DNA from: Telopea speciosissima
Lineage: Eukaryota > Streptophyta > Magnoliopsida > Proteales > Proteaceae
Direction: 5' to 3'
Length of the DNA: 64,000 bases
Assembly (NCBI RefSeq): GCF_018873765.1
Contig: NC_057925.1
Coordinates: forward strand, 8,939,568-9,003,567
Shown: one piece after another, positions 11,020-21,578 of the stretch
Layout: each line of letters opens with the position of its first letter
Position numbering within the stretch: the first letter of the stretch is position 1
Program-made: the position numbers and the translations under genes
Notes under the pieces: generated by a model
What the model was told of the DNA's origin: nothing
Databases searched by the model: none
Seen by the model: the letters and a program-made list of their open reading frames with translations, nothing else

Positions 11020-11960
11020 GTGATGAACCCAAATTCACACCAACCAATCAGGAGCCGCCATGTGTCCTGACCAAAAAAAGGTGGGCCAACTCGGGACCAG
11101 GGGAGAACCAGACAGGCGCAAACCAAGGAGGAACTCGACGAAGACCAGCCATAGGAGTGGATCGAAGACCTCCCACATGAGTGGATCGAAGACCTCCCAC
11201 AGGAGTGGATCGAAGACCACCCATAGGAGCGGATCGAAGCCCCAGGAGTGAACTCTCCCTCGGGCGTGAACTCCCCCATGGGTGCGGACTCCCCCCGAAT
11301 GCGGATCTCGGGAACAGATCAGCCTCTACAGACTGTGATCTAAAAGCAAGGTACCACCACCGCCACCAACAAGACATGCACCAACATGAGGACTCTAGGC
11401 CATCGCCTATCAGTCACGTAGTCAGAACGGACTCATGTACCAGGAACCTCATCTACCACGTAGATAGGTCTATCCATCAAGATTACCAAGTCTATCGTGA
11501 CACCACGTTTCATGGGAAGACAACCAGTCAAGGATGAGCCCTGCTACTCAGGGACTCTATCACCTACAAAGGACACTCTACATCAACTGGGACTCTCCAC
11601 AACGCCATACTCTACTATAAAAGGGAAGGTACTCTACCCCCTCACCCATCTTGAATTCTATTCACTCATCTGTTTTCTCAGAGAGATCTAACTTAGGCAT
11701 CGGAGAGTCCTAGGTTGGAACCACATCGGTTCTCCCTTGTCACCCTTGGTCCTTTTGCAGGCGACGGCACTCGAGGGATCATTGAACAATTTCCTGACTC
11801 AACAGATAGGATTAGACAAGTCGATAGGATGGGGAGCCAACCAATGGGGAGTGCGAGACATGGATCTTTAAAAGGGGGACAGAGAGTGCAAGAGGGAAGA
11901 GATATAGATGGAGATTGCAAAGCAGCCTATGTTGGTTGCTCAGTGAGATTTTCGCACTAA
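11020..11960 (+). mobile_element. Gypsy-type LTR remnant (solo LTR or LARD end)
   Basis: The stretch has LTR architecture on the plus strand: a CTATAAAAGGG TATA-like box near 11612, then CTCACCCATCTTGAATTC, a CTTAGGCATCGGAGAGTC word near 11692, and GCAGGCGACGGCACTCGAG near 11757. The last two resemble the R-U5 part of Tat-like Ty3/gypsy LTRs. No gag or pol flanks it and precise borders were not found. Open frames across it (11181-11537, 11048-11377) are explained by the 24-bp tandem repeat. Confidence 0.45.
11137..11248. repeat. 24-bp minisatellite, about 4.5 units
   Basis: The unit is close to GGATCGAAGACCTCCCACAG plus GAGT, repeated with a few substitutions. Because 24 is divisible by 3, the frames on both strands stay open and produce 8-residue periodic peptides, but there is no other coding evidence. 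It lies in the 5' half of the LTR-like segment. Confidence 0.8.
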
Positions 11961-13430
11961 AAAATATATTATCATAAACTAACTTTGGATGCAACTAGGA
12001 ATTGATGTAACTATATGGAAAATACCATGCAAGATGAGGCATCTTCTTGTATGAAAATTGACATCTAAATTAAATATGTTTGTTCACAATTTCTTATATA
12101 GTGTATTTCCATCTGTATTTTTTTTGACAATGTGCAATTTGATCTTTGAAACTATAATATTAGGTAGGGAAAAGGAATTACACGCTATCAGTCTATATTT
12201 CTCTCTCTTCATTAAATATGTGAGCCTCCTTCTCTCTCCTTATTAAATATATTGGTGTGATGTCTATTATTGGTTTGACACGTAAGATGTCAATATAAGT
12301 AGTAGATCCCTCTCCCTATTAAGTATTGAGGTCTTTACCAAAAAACAAAAAAATTAAGTATTGATGTCATTTATCCAATTTTTTCCTCATAAGAAAAGGG
12401 GAGCTTATTGGTACATTTGCCAAGTGGTAATATTTGTTAGGGAAAAGGCTGGGCACCCTGCCAAGGTGCCCAACATGTGTCATCCTCTCTCCTCTCCTTT
12501 GGAAAAGACTCTCTTGCCCTTGTGTCAAGTCCTATGATTAGTGTATGCTGCTAACTTACTATTGGCATCATACCCAACCGTCTCCCTATTTGTTATTGCT
12601 CAAACTTTGTGAACTTGTCATCCACATTATCTTATAATTCTTATGTTGATACCTACTATAATTTAACACATTCACATATTAGAAGAATAATTTGAAAACT
12701 ATTTGAAAATGTCTAATTACTTTAAAAAAATTTAACTAAAAAAAAAAAAAATCAAATAGTAAACAATAAAATTGATATAAGCCACTAAATTTTACTTGTT
12801 TCTTTTCCAAAGAATTCTTCATGTTTCCAACAGTCAAAATTATCATATCATCTTACTAAATTGCAAGCTGATAGTATGGGAATGATCTCTCACACTCTAA
12901 ATGTGATTTCACCTTTTAATCGTTGTTCTTTTAAATGAATTTACAAAAAGAAAAAGAGGTTTCAAAATACCTCTTTTTATTTTATAGATTTTCTAGTTTT
13001 TGTTTCCCCCAAGATTCGAATTCAATACATTTATGATGTTGTTTTTAATAAAACAAAGTAGTGGGAAATCTTTAATCTCACATTGGTTATGGAAGATAGT
13101 AAAGTAAGGTTAAACGGGAATTACAAGGGTAGGGTTCCTTAGAAGAAAGACTCACTATGAGCTCTTGTCTCTGATTCGATTTATTTTTCGAGTCAAGCCG
13201 AGCCTAAGTGTGTGTGATTCCTTTTTGCTACCATGCAGATTTGTATCCGGATTTGCTTTTGCTGCCGTTGAATAAGTTTTTTTCGATGTCAAATGTTTTT
13301 TTCCCTACTTTTATGCTGATGTTTGTCAGTAACATTTAGACATATTTTATACTTTATTCGACGTGGTTGGTGTTTGATAGGAACATTACAACATATTTTA
13401 AACTTTGTCTGTCAAATGAGCATTGTCCGA
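11961..13430. other. Intergenic, AT-rich, no supported gene
   Basis: It contains a perfect small stem GGGCACC-CTGCCAA-GGTGCCC near 12449-12470 and an ultra-short LINE-tail insertion (12318-12368, listed separately). Otherwise low-complexity AT sequence. Confidence 0.4.
12318..12368 (+). mobile_element. Ultra-short LINE-tail insertion with 16-bp TSD
   Basis: ATTAAGTATTGAGGTC (12318-12333) and ATTAAGTATTGATGTC (12353-12368) differ at one base and flank the 19-nt insert TTTACCAAAAAACAAAAAA. The TTTACC-poly-A tail equals the 3' terminus of the LINE fragment at 18377-18690. Confidence 0.65.
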
Positions 13431-13611
13431 TGCGTCATCAATATTGTCGATTTTGCGTTGCACATCATCCAAATTTCATTGGATGTCAGTAAGGGTTAGT
13501 TTTTTGGTGTCTTTTCTCTCTGAGAGACACATCTTTTGAATCCTCTTGAATTTGTGTTTTGAAGGGAGCATCTCTCCTTTATAAACATTTTAGATATGTC
13601 ATAGGTGTGTC

Positions 13612-13614
<3 letters not shown>

Positions 13615-13650
<36 letters not shown>

Positions 13651-13662
13651 GTGTGTGTGTGT
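13615..13662. repeat. (CT)n-(GT)n microsatellite
   Basis: An uninterrupted CT dinucleotide tract at about 13615-13648 is followed by a TG tract to about 13661. Confidence 0.9.
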
Positions 13663-13690
13663 TACCTCTTTATTTACTGTTTTGGAGTTT

Positions 13691-13930
13691 TTCTCTTATT
13701 GATTGAGCGCAATTTAAGTGTGTCCCAACGTGGCTCAATAAATGAATGCAACAATTACTGAAAGATCTAAGGGATTGTTTCATATTGAAGATTGATTTGC
13801 AAGAACCAGTATTGCTCCACAAGAGGACTTTACAACGTGACCCAGTAAATGAATGCAATAATTACTAAAAGGCCTAAGGGGTTGTTTCATATTGGAGGTT
13901 GATTCGTAAGAACCAATAATACACCACAAG
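13691..13930 (+). repeat. LTR-like repeat with internal duplication of about 110 bp
   Basis: The block 'aatgaatgcaacaattactgaaag...ctaagggattgtttcatattg...gattgatttgcaagaacc' (13741-13808) is repeated at 13852-13917 with substitutions. A reverse-oriented relative lies at about 14832-14945 and a weaker one at about 3000-3110. The sequence 5' of it (13500-13600) resembles the LTR-like promoter segment near 2830-2960. This suggests one dispersed LTR family, but no coding part was found. Confidence 0.45.
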
Positions 13931-16900
13931 ATGATTTTACGATCTTAAAAAGAGTGGCTATGGCACGACATACTCAACCCCGCCAAGTGTTTTTGATAAT
14001 TGTTCATGTATAAAACTCTCTTGCATCACATGATTGCCTTCATTTCAAGAGTTAAGCCATTAAGATAATCTATATATATTCTCAACTTATTTAGTATTAT
14101 TTTTAACAATCATTATTTTCATAATCAAATACAATAAAAATAATACTCTCCAATCCCCCCCCCCAAATGAAAAGGGCAAGTCAGTAAATATATAGGTTTC
14201 ACTTTTTTTTTCTAAAGTTTTTCTTTATCTTTTTCCTCCATTCTTTATCAATGGTAACACCTGTACATTAGAGAAACAATAATGGCAAGATGGCTTTTGT
14301 TAATCAAGATTAAAAGATTTCACTTTGGAAACTCTTTCCCCACTTTGTATTTCCATTGATCATTATTATTCCATATTCGATGGTTCACATGAAAATGGAA
14401 TATTTTGACTTGGAATTATGGACTAATTGTTTGTTTGGGTTGTGATTTATAATTTTAAACTAGATTAATTATTGACATTTGTGTCATTATTCATATGGAT
14501 TAGCATATTCCCTTACATAAAAGGTTGTTCCTTCTACCAAAAAAAAAAAAAGGTTGTTCCACTATTGTAGTGGTAAGAATAAGAGATACCTAAAGCATGA
14601 AAAAAGAGGAATAGGATGAGAAAGTACTCCCCATGGCAGTTTGGTTATGAGTACTAAGTGTCATAAAAATAGTCTTAGAATATTGAGAGATAAACTTACT
14701 TTTCATGGTTTAATAATCGTATTTGTCTCATCACAACAATGTAGGGGAGTTTTGTTACCGATCATAATTTTATGACATGAGTCATGCCACTGATTATTTT
14801 TTTTAAGAGTATGACGGTCATTGATAGTGCAATAACGGGTTCTTGCGAATCAACCTCTAAGTCTATCAGTAGATTTTGCACTCATTTATTGAGCCATGTT
14901 GAACAATACGAGTTGTGTTCAACATGATAAGAAGAAGACCTTTAATATACATCTCAAAACAATCTATGAAAATAGCTAAACTAACGAGGGAGTGAGATGA
15001 AAACAAGCAGATGATATTTGGAACCAACCCCAAAATGGTTAGGACATCCTCTACTTATAGATTAGAGGTGCCTCTTGAACATAAATGTCTCAGCCAAAAA
15101 AAAAAATCGATTGCCGGTCAACTGCCTCCTACGAATGGTCAAAACAATGTTCTCGAGAAATTTCATCTGACCTTCACTTGGAAGATGACTTATTGATCGG
15201 CTCACTATCTTTCGTCAGCTAAAACATGCACGAGAAGTAACACTAAGCATCCAAGCTTATGGGAGACTACATGCATTATAAACCCATTTTTGAAAAGAGA
15301 TGTTTTAAAGCTTAAGTTCATTTGAAATACAAGAAGAAGCGTATGGTAGGATTGTTTTGAATGGCTTTGAAGGTCTTATGTCAAGACCATATCACTAGAT
15401 CCTCGTTTGCTTAAGTAGATGAAATATTTTTTATATTGAGGGTGTTATAGTAAATTCCAATTGGTTAATGCATTTTTTGAAATGTTCTTGATGTGAACTA
15501 GAAAAGTATCTGCCTTTTGGAGTGTGGACAATGCTTGGGTAGTTGGGATATCCCCTTGCTTACTTAACCTCGTCGTCAATCACATAAAATCAATGGTGAT
15601 GAGAGTATAAATTTACTATTTAGGAGAAAGTTTTTCTTCACTCATGGTGAACAAAGTCATAATCTCTCCTCTTATTGTACAAAATCTCAAAATTGCCCTT
15701 GAGTGCTTGTGGGATTTGCGTCTTAGTTGATCTGTGACCAAAGAAACAAGGGTATTCATAGATCAGCTCATAACGTCTAGTGCTAAGTGGAACAATAGTG
15801 GGCTTGATCAGAACTATCGTTGGTGCCCAAAGAACTCCATCCAACAACAGTAAAAGTGATGAGTAAAGAGTTTCTTGATTCACCGTGGATGAAACAAAAC
15901 TCATTAGAATTATATAAAAGATTTTACTACTTTCGTAGAAGGACTCAGTTTCCCTTCACCTTCAATGAAAGAGAATTCCTTGACTATAAATCATTACGAT
16001 AATGAGATAGTCAGCATTATGAAGGAAGGGATAATTTCGACTTCGTCTAGTAAAAGAATCAGGATAATAATTATCTTAGATTAGTATTTTTCCTTACGCC
16101 ATGGTGGAGGAAAACTTTCTCCTTTAACTACATAATTATAGAAGATGTAAGCTCCCTTTGGACCTTGTGTGTGTTTACAAACCTTGGACTTTGTGTTGTG
16201 CCTCTAATAGACCATTTGGTCTTACTTAGTCACTTCACCTTGGAAGTGGGTTTCATCAAAGCCAAGAGACTTAGAGAGAGTTGGTTTCACTCACAGTCCA
16301 TTGTCAAAACCTTATGGGTCACTTTAGATGGTCAACAATAAATCGAACCTAGCCCCATTAGAAGGACAAGTTGGTTCCATGGATGAGAAAAGTCAAAATT
16401 TTGTGTTTTTAATCTAAAAAGCAATGATGAATTAAGATATATGTGTCTCTATTGTATAAGAGCAGATATTATACCTTGAACCGAACTAAAACCAAACCAA
16501 AACATGAAATCGAACCATTTAACACCCCTAATAGTAAAGGGCATTTTGAACCTTTGATTTATAACAGGGCATAATGATGACCTTAGATTTGTGAACCCTT
16601 ACCATGGATGGAGGGGGAGGGGGTGGTGAAACTTTCTTCTTTTCTTTTACTCTTGAAAGAATGAAGTGTGGTTTTACCAATTTAGTTGCACTGATGGGTT
16701 CATATAAGCCAACCCCAATTACATTATTACCAGCTCTATATAAGATTCAATGTTAACATCAATAGAGAAACCAGCCCGAATAATACATATTCCATTTAAC
16801 AATCAAACTTGTGAATTAGGCAATTTAATATGGAATTTAACCCTTATTACTTGTCAAATCCTTTATGAATTCTTGTGCTAGAGTGCATGGAAAACCAAGT

Positions 16901-17373
16901 TTGATTTCAATTAGTCAATTTTAAAATGAATAGTTGGGAAAATCTTCAAATTTGGCAACTTTTATATTTGGTTCATGATCATCTTCCTGTTCATTTTCAT
17001 GATGTCTGCATTTTTTTTTTTTTCAATCTCGTAGATTGATGATTTGATAGGATGACCATTGGATAGACTTAAACGTCGCAATTGATATCATATTTTAAGT
17101 TTAGTTTCTTATCTCAACCAAAGGACTCACTATATATATTTCCCCCTTTGTTTTTTAATAGTTTGATTGTATGTTTTGTTCATTTTTTTTTTAATTTTCA
17201 AATTTCATGTCAAATTGATATGATAGGAATAGAACATGAGGTGGACAAAAAGTTCACCATATGTGAGGCTCAACCGAATTTCAAGATAGTAATAATATTT
17301 GGCAACATAAGGATTTCTAAATGCTGGCATGATGGATAGAACTCTACACTATTTACACCATTTTTTTAGGGGT
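13931..17373. other. Intergenic, no supported gene
   Basis: It holds a reverse copy of the 13691 repeat (about 14832-14945), an ultra-short LINE-tail insertion (14519-14560), and a possible hAT right end near 16532 (reverse complement TTAGGGGTGTTAAATGG). Short frames such as 15638-15904 (minus) and 15820-16002 (plus) have no recognised domain. Confidence 0.4.
14519..14560 (+). mobile_element. Ultra-short LINE-tail insertion
   Basis: AAGGTTGTTCC occurs at 14521-14531 and 14550-14560 (extendable to 13 bp with two further A's) around the insert TTCTACC plus poly-A. The tail again resembles LINE 3' ends in this window. Confidence 0.55.
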
Positions 17374-17529
17374 GATGTTCTCTGCTTGGGAGTGCACGGG
17401 GTTGCAGATTGTGGCCAGACACATGGGGCAGGACGGGACAATTATTCAATCATTCAAGGGGTAGGCCAGTCATTTCGCCCATCCCCCATGTGTCTGGGTA
17501 TATCATGCGCCCGTAGTGGAGAGAACATT
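17374..17529. mobile_element. MITE of the GTTCTCTG family, copy B
   Basis: The left end GATGTTCTCTGC and the right end GGAGAGAACATT (reverse complement AATGTTCTCTCC) are inverted. Inner arms CCAGACACATGGGG and CCCCATGTGTCTGGG are also inverted. It contains 'agtcatttcgcccatcc', shared with copies A and C. Non-coding. Confidence 0.6.
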
Positions 17530-18376
17530 CTTCTTTTTTTTCTTTTTACCAAAAAAAATATTCTTTTTTTCTTATGAAAGAAATTTTAATAATGTTCTTT
17601 TGCTAGTTCTTCAATATGACAAGTATCAAAAGGGTATCGAATAAATAAGATGATCAGTCTGTCAAATCATTATTTTATGTGACGGACATGTGATGCATTC
17701 AAGATCATGAATTTGCTTAGACATTTTCTAAATTTAGTGTCATTTTCCTAATTTAAATATGAAGAACACCAACTCATTAATCAAAACAATTATTAAACAA
17801 AAATTTCACCCATGAAGGAAAAAGGACCCATTTTCTTGTTACCCATGGTAAAGAAAGAATCTCTTCAACCATGTGACCTGACCTTCTGATTGAACTTAGG
17901 AAAAGTTCATTTTCGACCTTGTAAAATACGGATGAAAAAGTTGTATGAACCCAAATTAGTGTAATGTCACTATTCTCTCCTCACCAAGGGTGAAGGAAAA
18001 TTTAATCCCAAATAATAAATAAATAAATAAAAATAGTTCCTTTGCAGTAGGTCATATCCACGTTTATATGTATCAGTATCGATGGCTATATTGGTACCTA
18101 CTGATATTGATGATATGATACAAATCGAAACCTATCATATATAATTTTTTTTTTTTTAAAGTTATTTTTTAGTGTATCGGTATTGTATCGATATCGGCCA
18201 GGTGGCACCCAAAGGAAGATAATTTACTACAAGATCTTATTAGAGGTTCCAAGTCCATGATTAAACAGCCATACAAGTGTCATTCTGAACACTACACCTG
18301 AGAGATCCCCCCCTACACGTCCAAACCTATCTCCATCCAAAGATTGTAAGTTTTTGAGATCATCAAAGGGATAAGG
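17530..18376. other. Intergenic
   Basis: A further possible short tail insertion (TTTTTACCAAAAAAAA near 17544-17559 between ATTCTTCTTTTTTT-like repeats) is in low-complexity sequence and therefore uncertain. TATCGGTATCGATATCGG-type words occur at 18060-18200. No gene. Confidence 0.35.
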
Positions 18377-18690
18377 AATTTTTTTTTTTTTTTGGTAAAA
18401 AAAAACTTAAATTTATTGAACAAAACCTCTAGGGAGAAAAGTACAAACAACATCAAAATAAAGATTACAAAGACAAAAATGGGGAGGAGAGTTAGAAGAA
18501 TTAACTCCAAACGAAGACGACGAGTCTGCAGTGAAATTTCCTTCTCTGAGAGTGTGATAGAAGTGAGACACCATTCTTAGACAGTCGATAATAATGTGAG
18601 TAATACGCCAAGGAATCGAATTATTGATGCCTCTGAGTCTATTGATGATTATGAGATTATCACTTTCAATGATAAACTTTGGAAAACCTT
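18377..18690 (-). mobile_element. Short 5'-truncated LINE (RNase H tail)
   Basis: Flanked by TCAAAGGGATAAGG (18363-18376) and TCAAAGGGGATAAGG (18691-18705), a target-site duplication with one indel. On the minus strand it encodes only the end of an RNase H domain (IESDNL-, IPWRITHIIIDCLRM-, HTLREGNFTAD-like words, frame 18413-18694), then a short 3' UTR ending TTTTTACC and poly-A. It is closely related to the tail of the LINE at 7161 but with a different 3' terminus. Confidence 0.8.
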
Positions 18691-18705
18691 TCAAAGGGGA
18701 TAAGG

Positions 18706-19262
18706 TGAATGATATGGAAGATTACAACACAATAAACAAGTTCTGTTGTATACAAATAGATACAAAATCTTCTTTGTGGGGCCCTGAAAATCTAATTGAA
18801 TGGTCTGGATCTCTTTTGCTCTCCGTCCTTATAGACTACAGTACAACTTATCTGTATGGTTCTGACAGTATTTTTATAAGAAGTTATTTTCAATCCTCAA
18901 GAAGACTACTTGTAAAAAGTGGGACCCACACATAATTATTGAATTTTATTTATTTATATGTGGCCAATCTATGAAGGCATAAGGTCTATTTTTTGTTTTT
19001 TTTTTGTTTTTTTTGTGTCTGTTAATGGGTAGTGGGCCCAGGCCAAAAGCTATCATGTAGCAAGTTTGGCTTAGCCCATAATTTGGAAGGAGTTTGGGCC
19101 CAATCTGTTTGTTCATATCTGTGAGGTCCAATGACCCATATATGGAAACGTGTCCCATGGTTGTGGAACAAGTTTGATTTGTTCTCATCTCATGCACCAC
19201 AATATCACCCTACGTGGCATATGTTTGACCTTTGAATGGGACAACAGCCTGTCTTTGTATAG
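18706..19262. other. Intergenic, nothing supported
   Basis: Short frames (18624-18935 plus, 18946-19200 minus) have no recognised domain; the first overlaps the LINE fragment. Confidence 0.4.
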
Positions 19263-19505
19263 TTTTTTTTTTTTTTAATTTTTTAATTTTTTAATTTTTT
19301 TACAAAGACCCCTCAAAGGAGGCCAAATAAATTAAACCCCCGGGGGAGAAGAAGCCAAATTACAATATCTAACTAACTCTTCATGAAACGAGGAGACCCA
19401 AGAACCCTTATAAGGGTGTATTTATTCGCTCACTTAGCAATAGAATGAGTCAATATATTATCCGTCTTATAAACATGACGGAATCTATAAAAGTAAATCT
19501 ATCCG
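19263..19505 (-). mobile_element. LINE 3' end remnant
   Basis: On the minus strand, words of an RNase H tail (FRHVYKTDN, LTHSIAK, VLGSPRFMK, with stops) run into a 3' UTR and an AT-rich tail (19264-19300) composed of A-runs and TTAAAAAA units. The borders and target duplication are not clear. Confidence 0.45.
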
Positions 19506-19619
19506 GAGAAGCCTTGCATGTAACTGCTTAAAATGACCTTTCATGTAAAATATATTTTACTTCTCGAAAAATTATTTGGATTTTCCTTAAATGCAAACAG
19601 AGTCTTATATAAAAACAAA

Positions 19620-19745
19620 ATGGAAATTTTAAGGGATAAACCAAAGAAAAAAGGTTTTGTACAATGCCAACTCATAAATGAAATTGCACACAGGCAATGT
19701 ATGAAAATTTTAAGGGATAAACTAAAGAAAAAAGGTTTTGTCAGA
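19620..19745 (+). repeat. Tandem duplication, unit about 80 bp
   Basis: 'GAAATTTTAAGGGATAAACC' at about 19622 and 'GAAAATTTTAAGGGATAAAC' at about 19702 each lead into AAAGAAAAAAGGTTTTGT. The plus frame 19533-19823 stays open through both, but no protein family is recognised. Confidence 0.6.
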
Positions 19746-19829
19746 TTTCAAAGAGGGTTCCTTTATTCACCCAAAACTGTACTCAGGCAGTGTAGGAACC
19801 CTCTCCCTAAACTAAAATACTAAAGGCCA

Positions 19830-19943
19830 AATGTTCTCTCTGTCGGGGCGCTTGCCGATAGGATGGGTGAAATGACCACCCTGCCCCTTAAATGGTAGGC
19901 CCATGTGTCTGGGCGCAGGCTGCGCTGCAGCACAGAGAACATC
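19830..19943. mobile_element. MITE of the GTTCTCTG family, copy C
   Basis: AATGTTCTCTCTGTC at the left and GCACAGAGAACATC at the right are inverted. The core has GGGTGAAATGACCACCCTGCC and CCCATGTGTCTGGGCGCAGG. Of the three copies this best preserves the GGGCGCAGGCTGCGC word. Confidence 0.65.
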
Positions 19944-19977
19944 AGCCCAATACTAAATCACCATTGGATTCAATTTT

Positions 19978-20127
19978 GGTCCATCAAATATCCTGTATGA
20001 TGGACACTTAAGCCTTGTGATATGTATACCACCTTGGAGGTTGGTAAGGGCTGGTCCACCAAATATCCTGTCTGATGGAAACTTAAGCCTTGTTATATGT
20101 AAACCACCTTGGGGTGGGTATGGGCTG
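19978..20127 (+). repeat. Tandem duplication, 75-bp unit
   Basis: Two units starting GGTCCAYCAAATATCCTGT and containing CTTAAGCCTTGT and ACCACCTTGG. They are very similar, so recent. Non-coding. Confidence 0.75.
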
Positions 20128-20289
20128 GATCACCATCCGGATTCAGGCCCAACATGGCAGCCCATCTCTTTCTCTCTCTCTTGGACTGTATAAAAAAAAT
20201 CCTAGATGCCTTGAATATTCTGATTCCGAGGCCAATCCAGTCCGGTTCCATTCTGATCTGATTTGAAATTGAATCAGCTGGGCCGAAAA

Positions 20290-20435
20290 ATGTTCCTGCT
20301 ACAAGGCTGGCAGCCAAGGAAATGGGATCTTATGGGGTATTTTAGAAAATACTAAAACCTAGGAGGGTATTTATGAACCCAAAGCGGAAGTGAATTATTC
20401 TATTTCCTTGGCTACTAGTCTTGTAGCAGGAACAT
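20290..20435. mobile_element. Foldback MITE, 34-bp arms
   Basis: Arm 1 (20290-20323) starts ATGTTCCTGCTACAAG; arm 2 (20402-20435) is its reverse complement with about four mismatches. A loop of about 78 bp separates them. No coding content. Confidence 0.6.
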
Positions 20436-21573
20436 TCCTGCTATGGGTGTAGCAACAAAATTTTTTCCAATCAATCGAGACCAATTTGGACCCCGATTCT
20501 GGGTTTTACACCCCTGAGTATGGTTGTAAGGAAGCATGATCTGAAGAAAGCAAATGCGAGCGATACATGATTTCAATCAAACAATTTTAATTTCTCTAGG
20601 GTTACGAAAACAGTCCAATAAAAGAGTCTAATTTAAGATTTTACCTTGAATAAGGACCTCTCAGGTTTGGTGACCAAAATGAAATATCATAGAGAATCTT
20701 GTCTCTCAAACATCAAACAATAATACGTACAAAATTCTCAAAGTGATCTAGTTTGATAGACTAACAATATGAATACTCGTATTTATATTTTGGAATCACA
20801 TTCCTAAAATATATAATGTAACAACCAAATGAACAGAATGTCCAATTCTGTCCCTATCTGCGAACAATTACGAGGCACCAAGCATTGTGAGTGTCAAACT
20901 TCTAACTTCCCATTTATTTATTTTGTTGTCTCTGCAATTCAGATTACAGAGATTTTGCAAAGCTGACTTCTCAGAATGAAGAGGCAGAGGAAGTTAATTG
21001 ACATTGATACTTACATTTTTTTGTCTCTTGGCCATAGTTGAGAGTAGTTGTAAAGAAACAATTTCCCTGTATTTTGTAACTAATCCCTTTCCTGAGGTAG
21101 CAATTTATTCAACATTTTTCATGGCCATAGTTGAGAGTAGGTAGGGGGGGGGAGCTGGGAAGGGTGAAAGATAACAGCAAAGAGACTTGAACTCGAGACC
21201 TCTTGGTAAGCATAGGCATGAAGTGCACCACAGCTCACCAACTACTAGACAGCTGTTGTTAGTTGTATAAACTTTCTTTTTCAATGCAAGCTCTAGATAA
21301 TGTCACACATATGGTGTATATGGTGTATTTAGTTTTAATTCCAAGCATGACAATATATGGATGTAATTATAGATATAATTATTTTTTGCAAATATAAATC
21401 AAATAATTTGTTTTCAATAAATTTGGCCACCAATTCTACACATTTGTTCTCAGTAAGTTTCACTTTTCCATTAGATTTTTATAGCTTTATTTTGTTACTT
21501 GGTCAAGTTCATTTTGTCTAAAATTACATGGGAATTGGGGACCTTGGGATCTACTCGTCCTCGCCTGTCGTCA
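20436..21573. other. Intergenic, no supported gene
   Basis: It contains a hAT-like right end near 20500-20515 (reverse complement AGGGGTGTAAAACCC) without a convincing partner. Otherwise AT-rich sequence. Confidence 0.35.
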
Positions 21574-21578
21574 CCAGC

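Noticed and set aside
11048..11537. Overlapping ORFs with 8-residue periodicity on both strands
   Set aside because: They stay open only because the minisatellite unit is 24 bp; there is no independent coding evidence.
13615..13662. CRISPR-like array
   Set aside because: The tract is a plain dinucleotide microsatellite without spacers; this is plant nuclear DNA.
17530..17575. Another ultra-short LINE-tail insertion
   Set aside because: The putative flanking repeats are T-rich low-complexity sequence, so the duplication cannot be told from chance.
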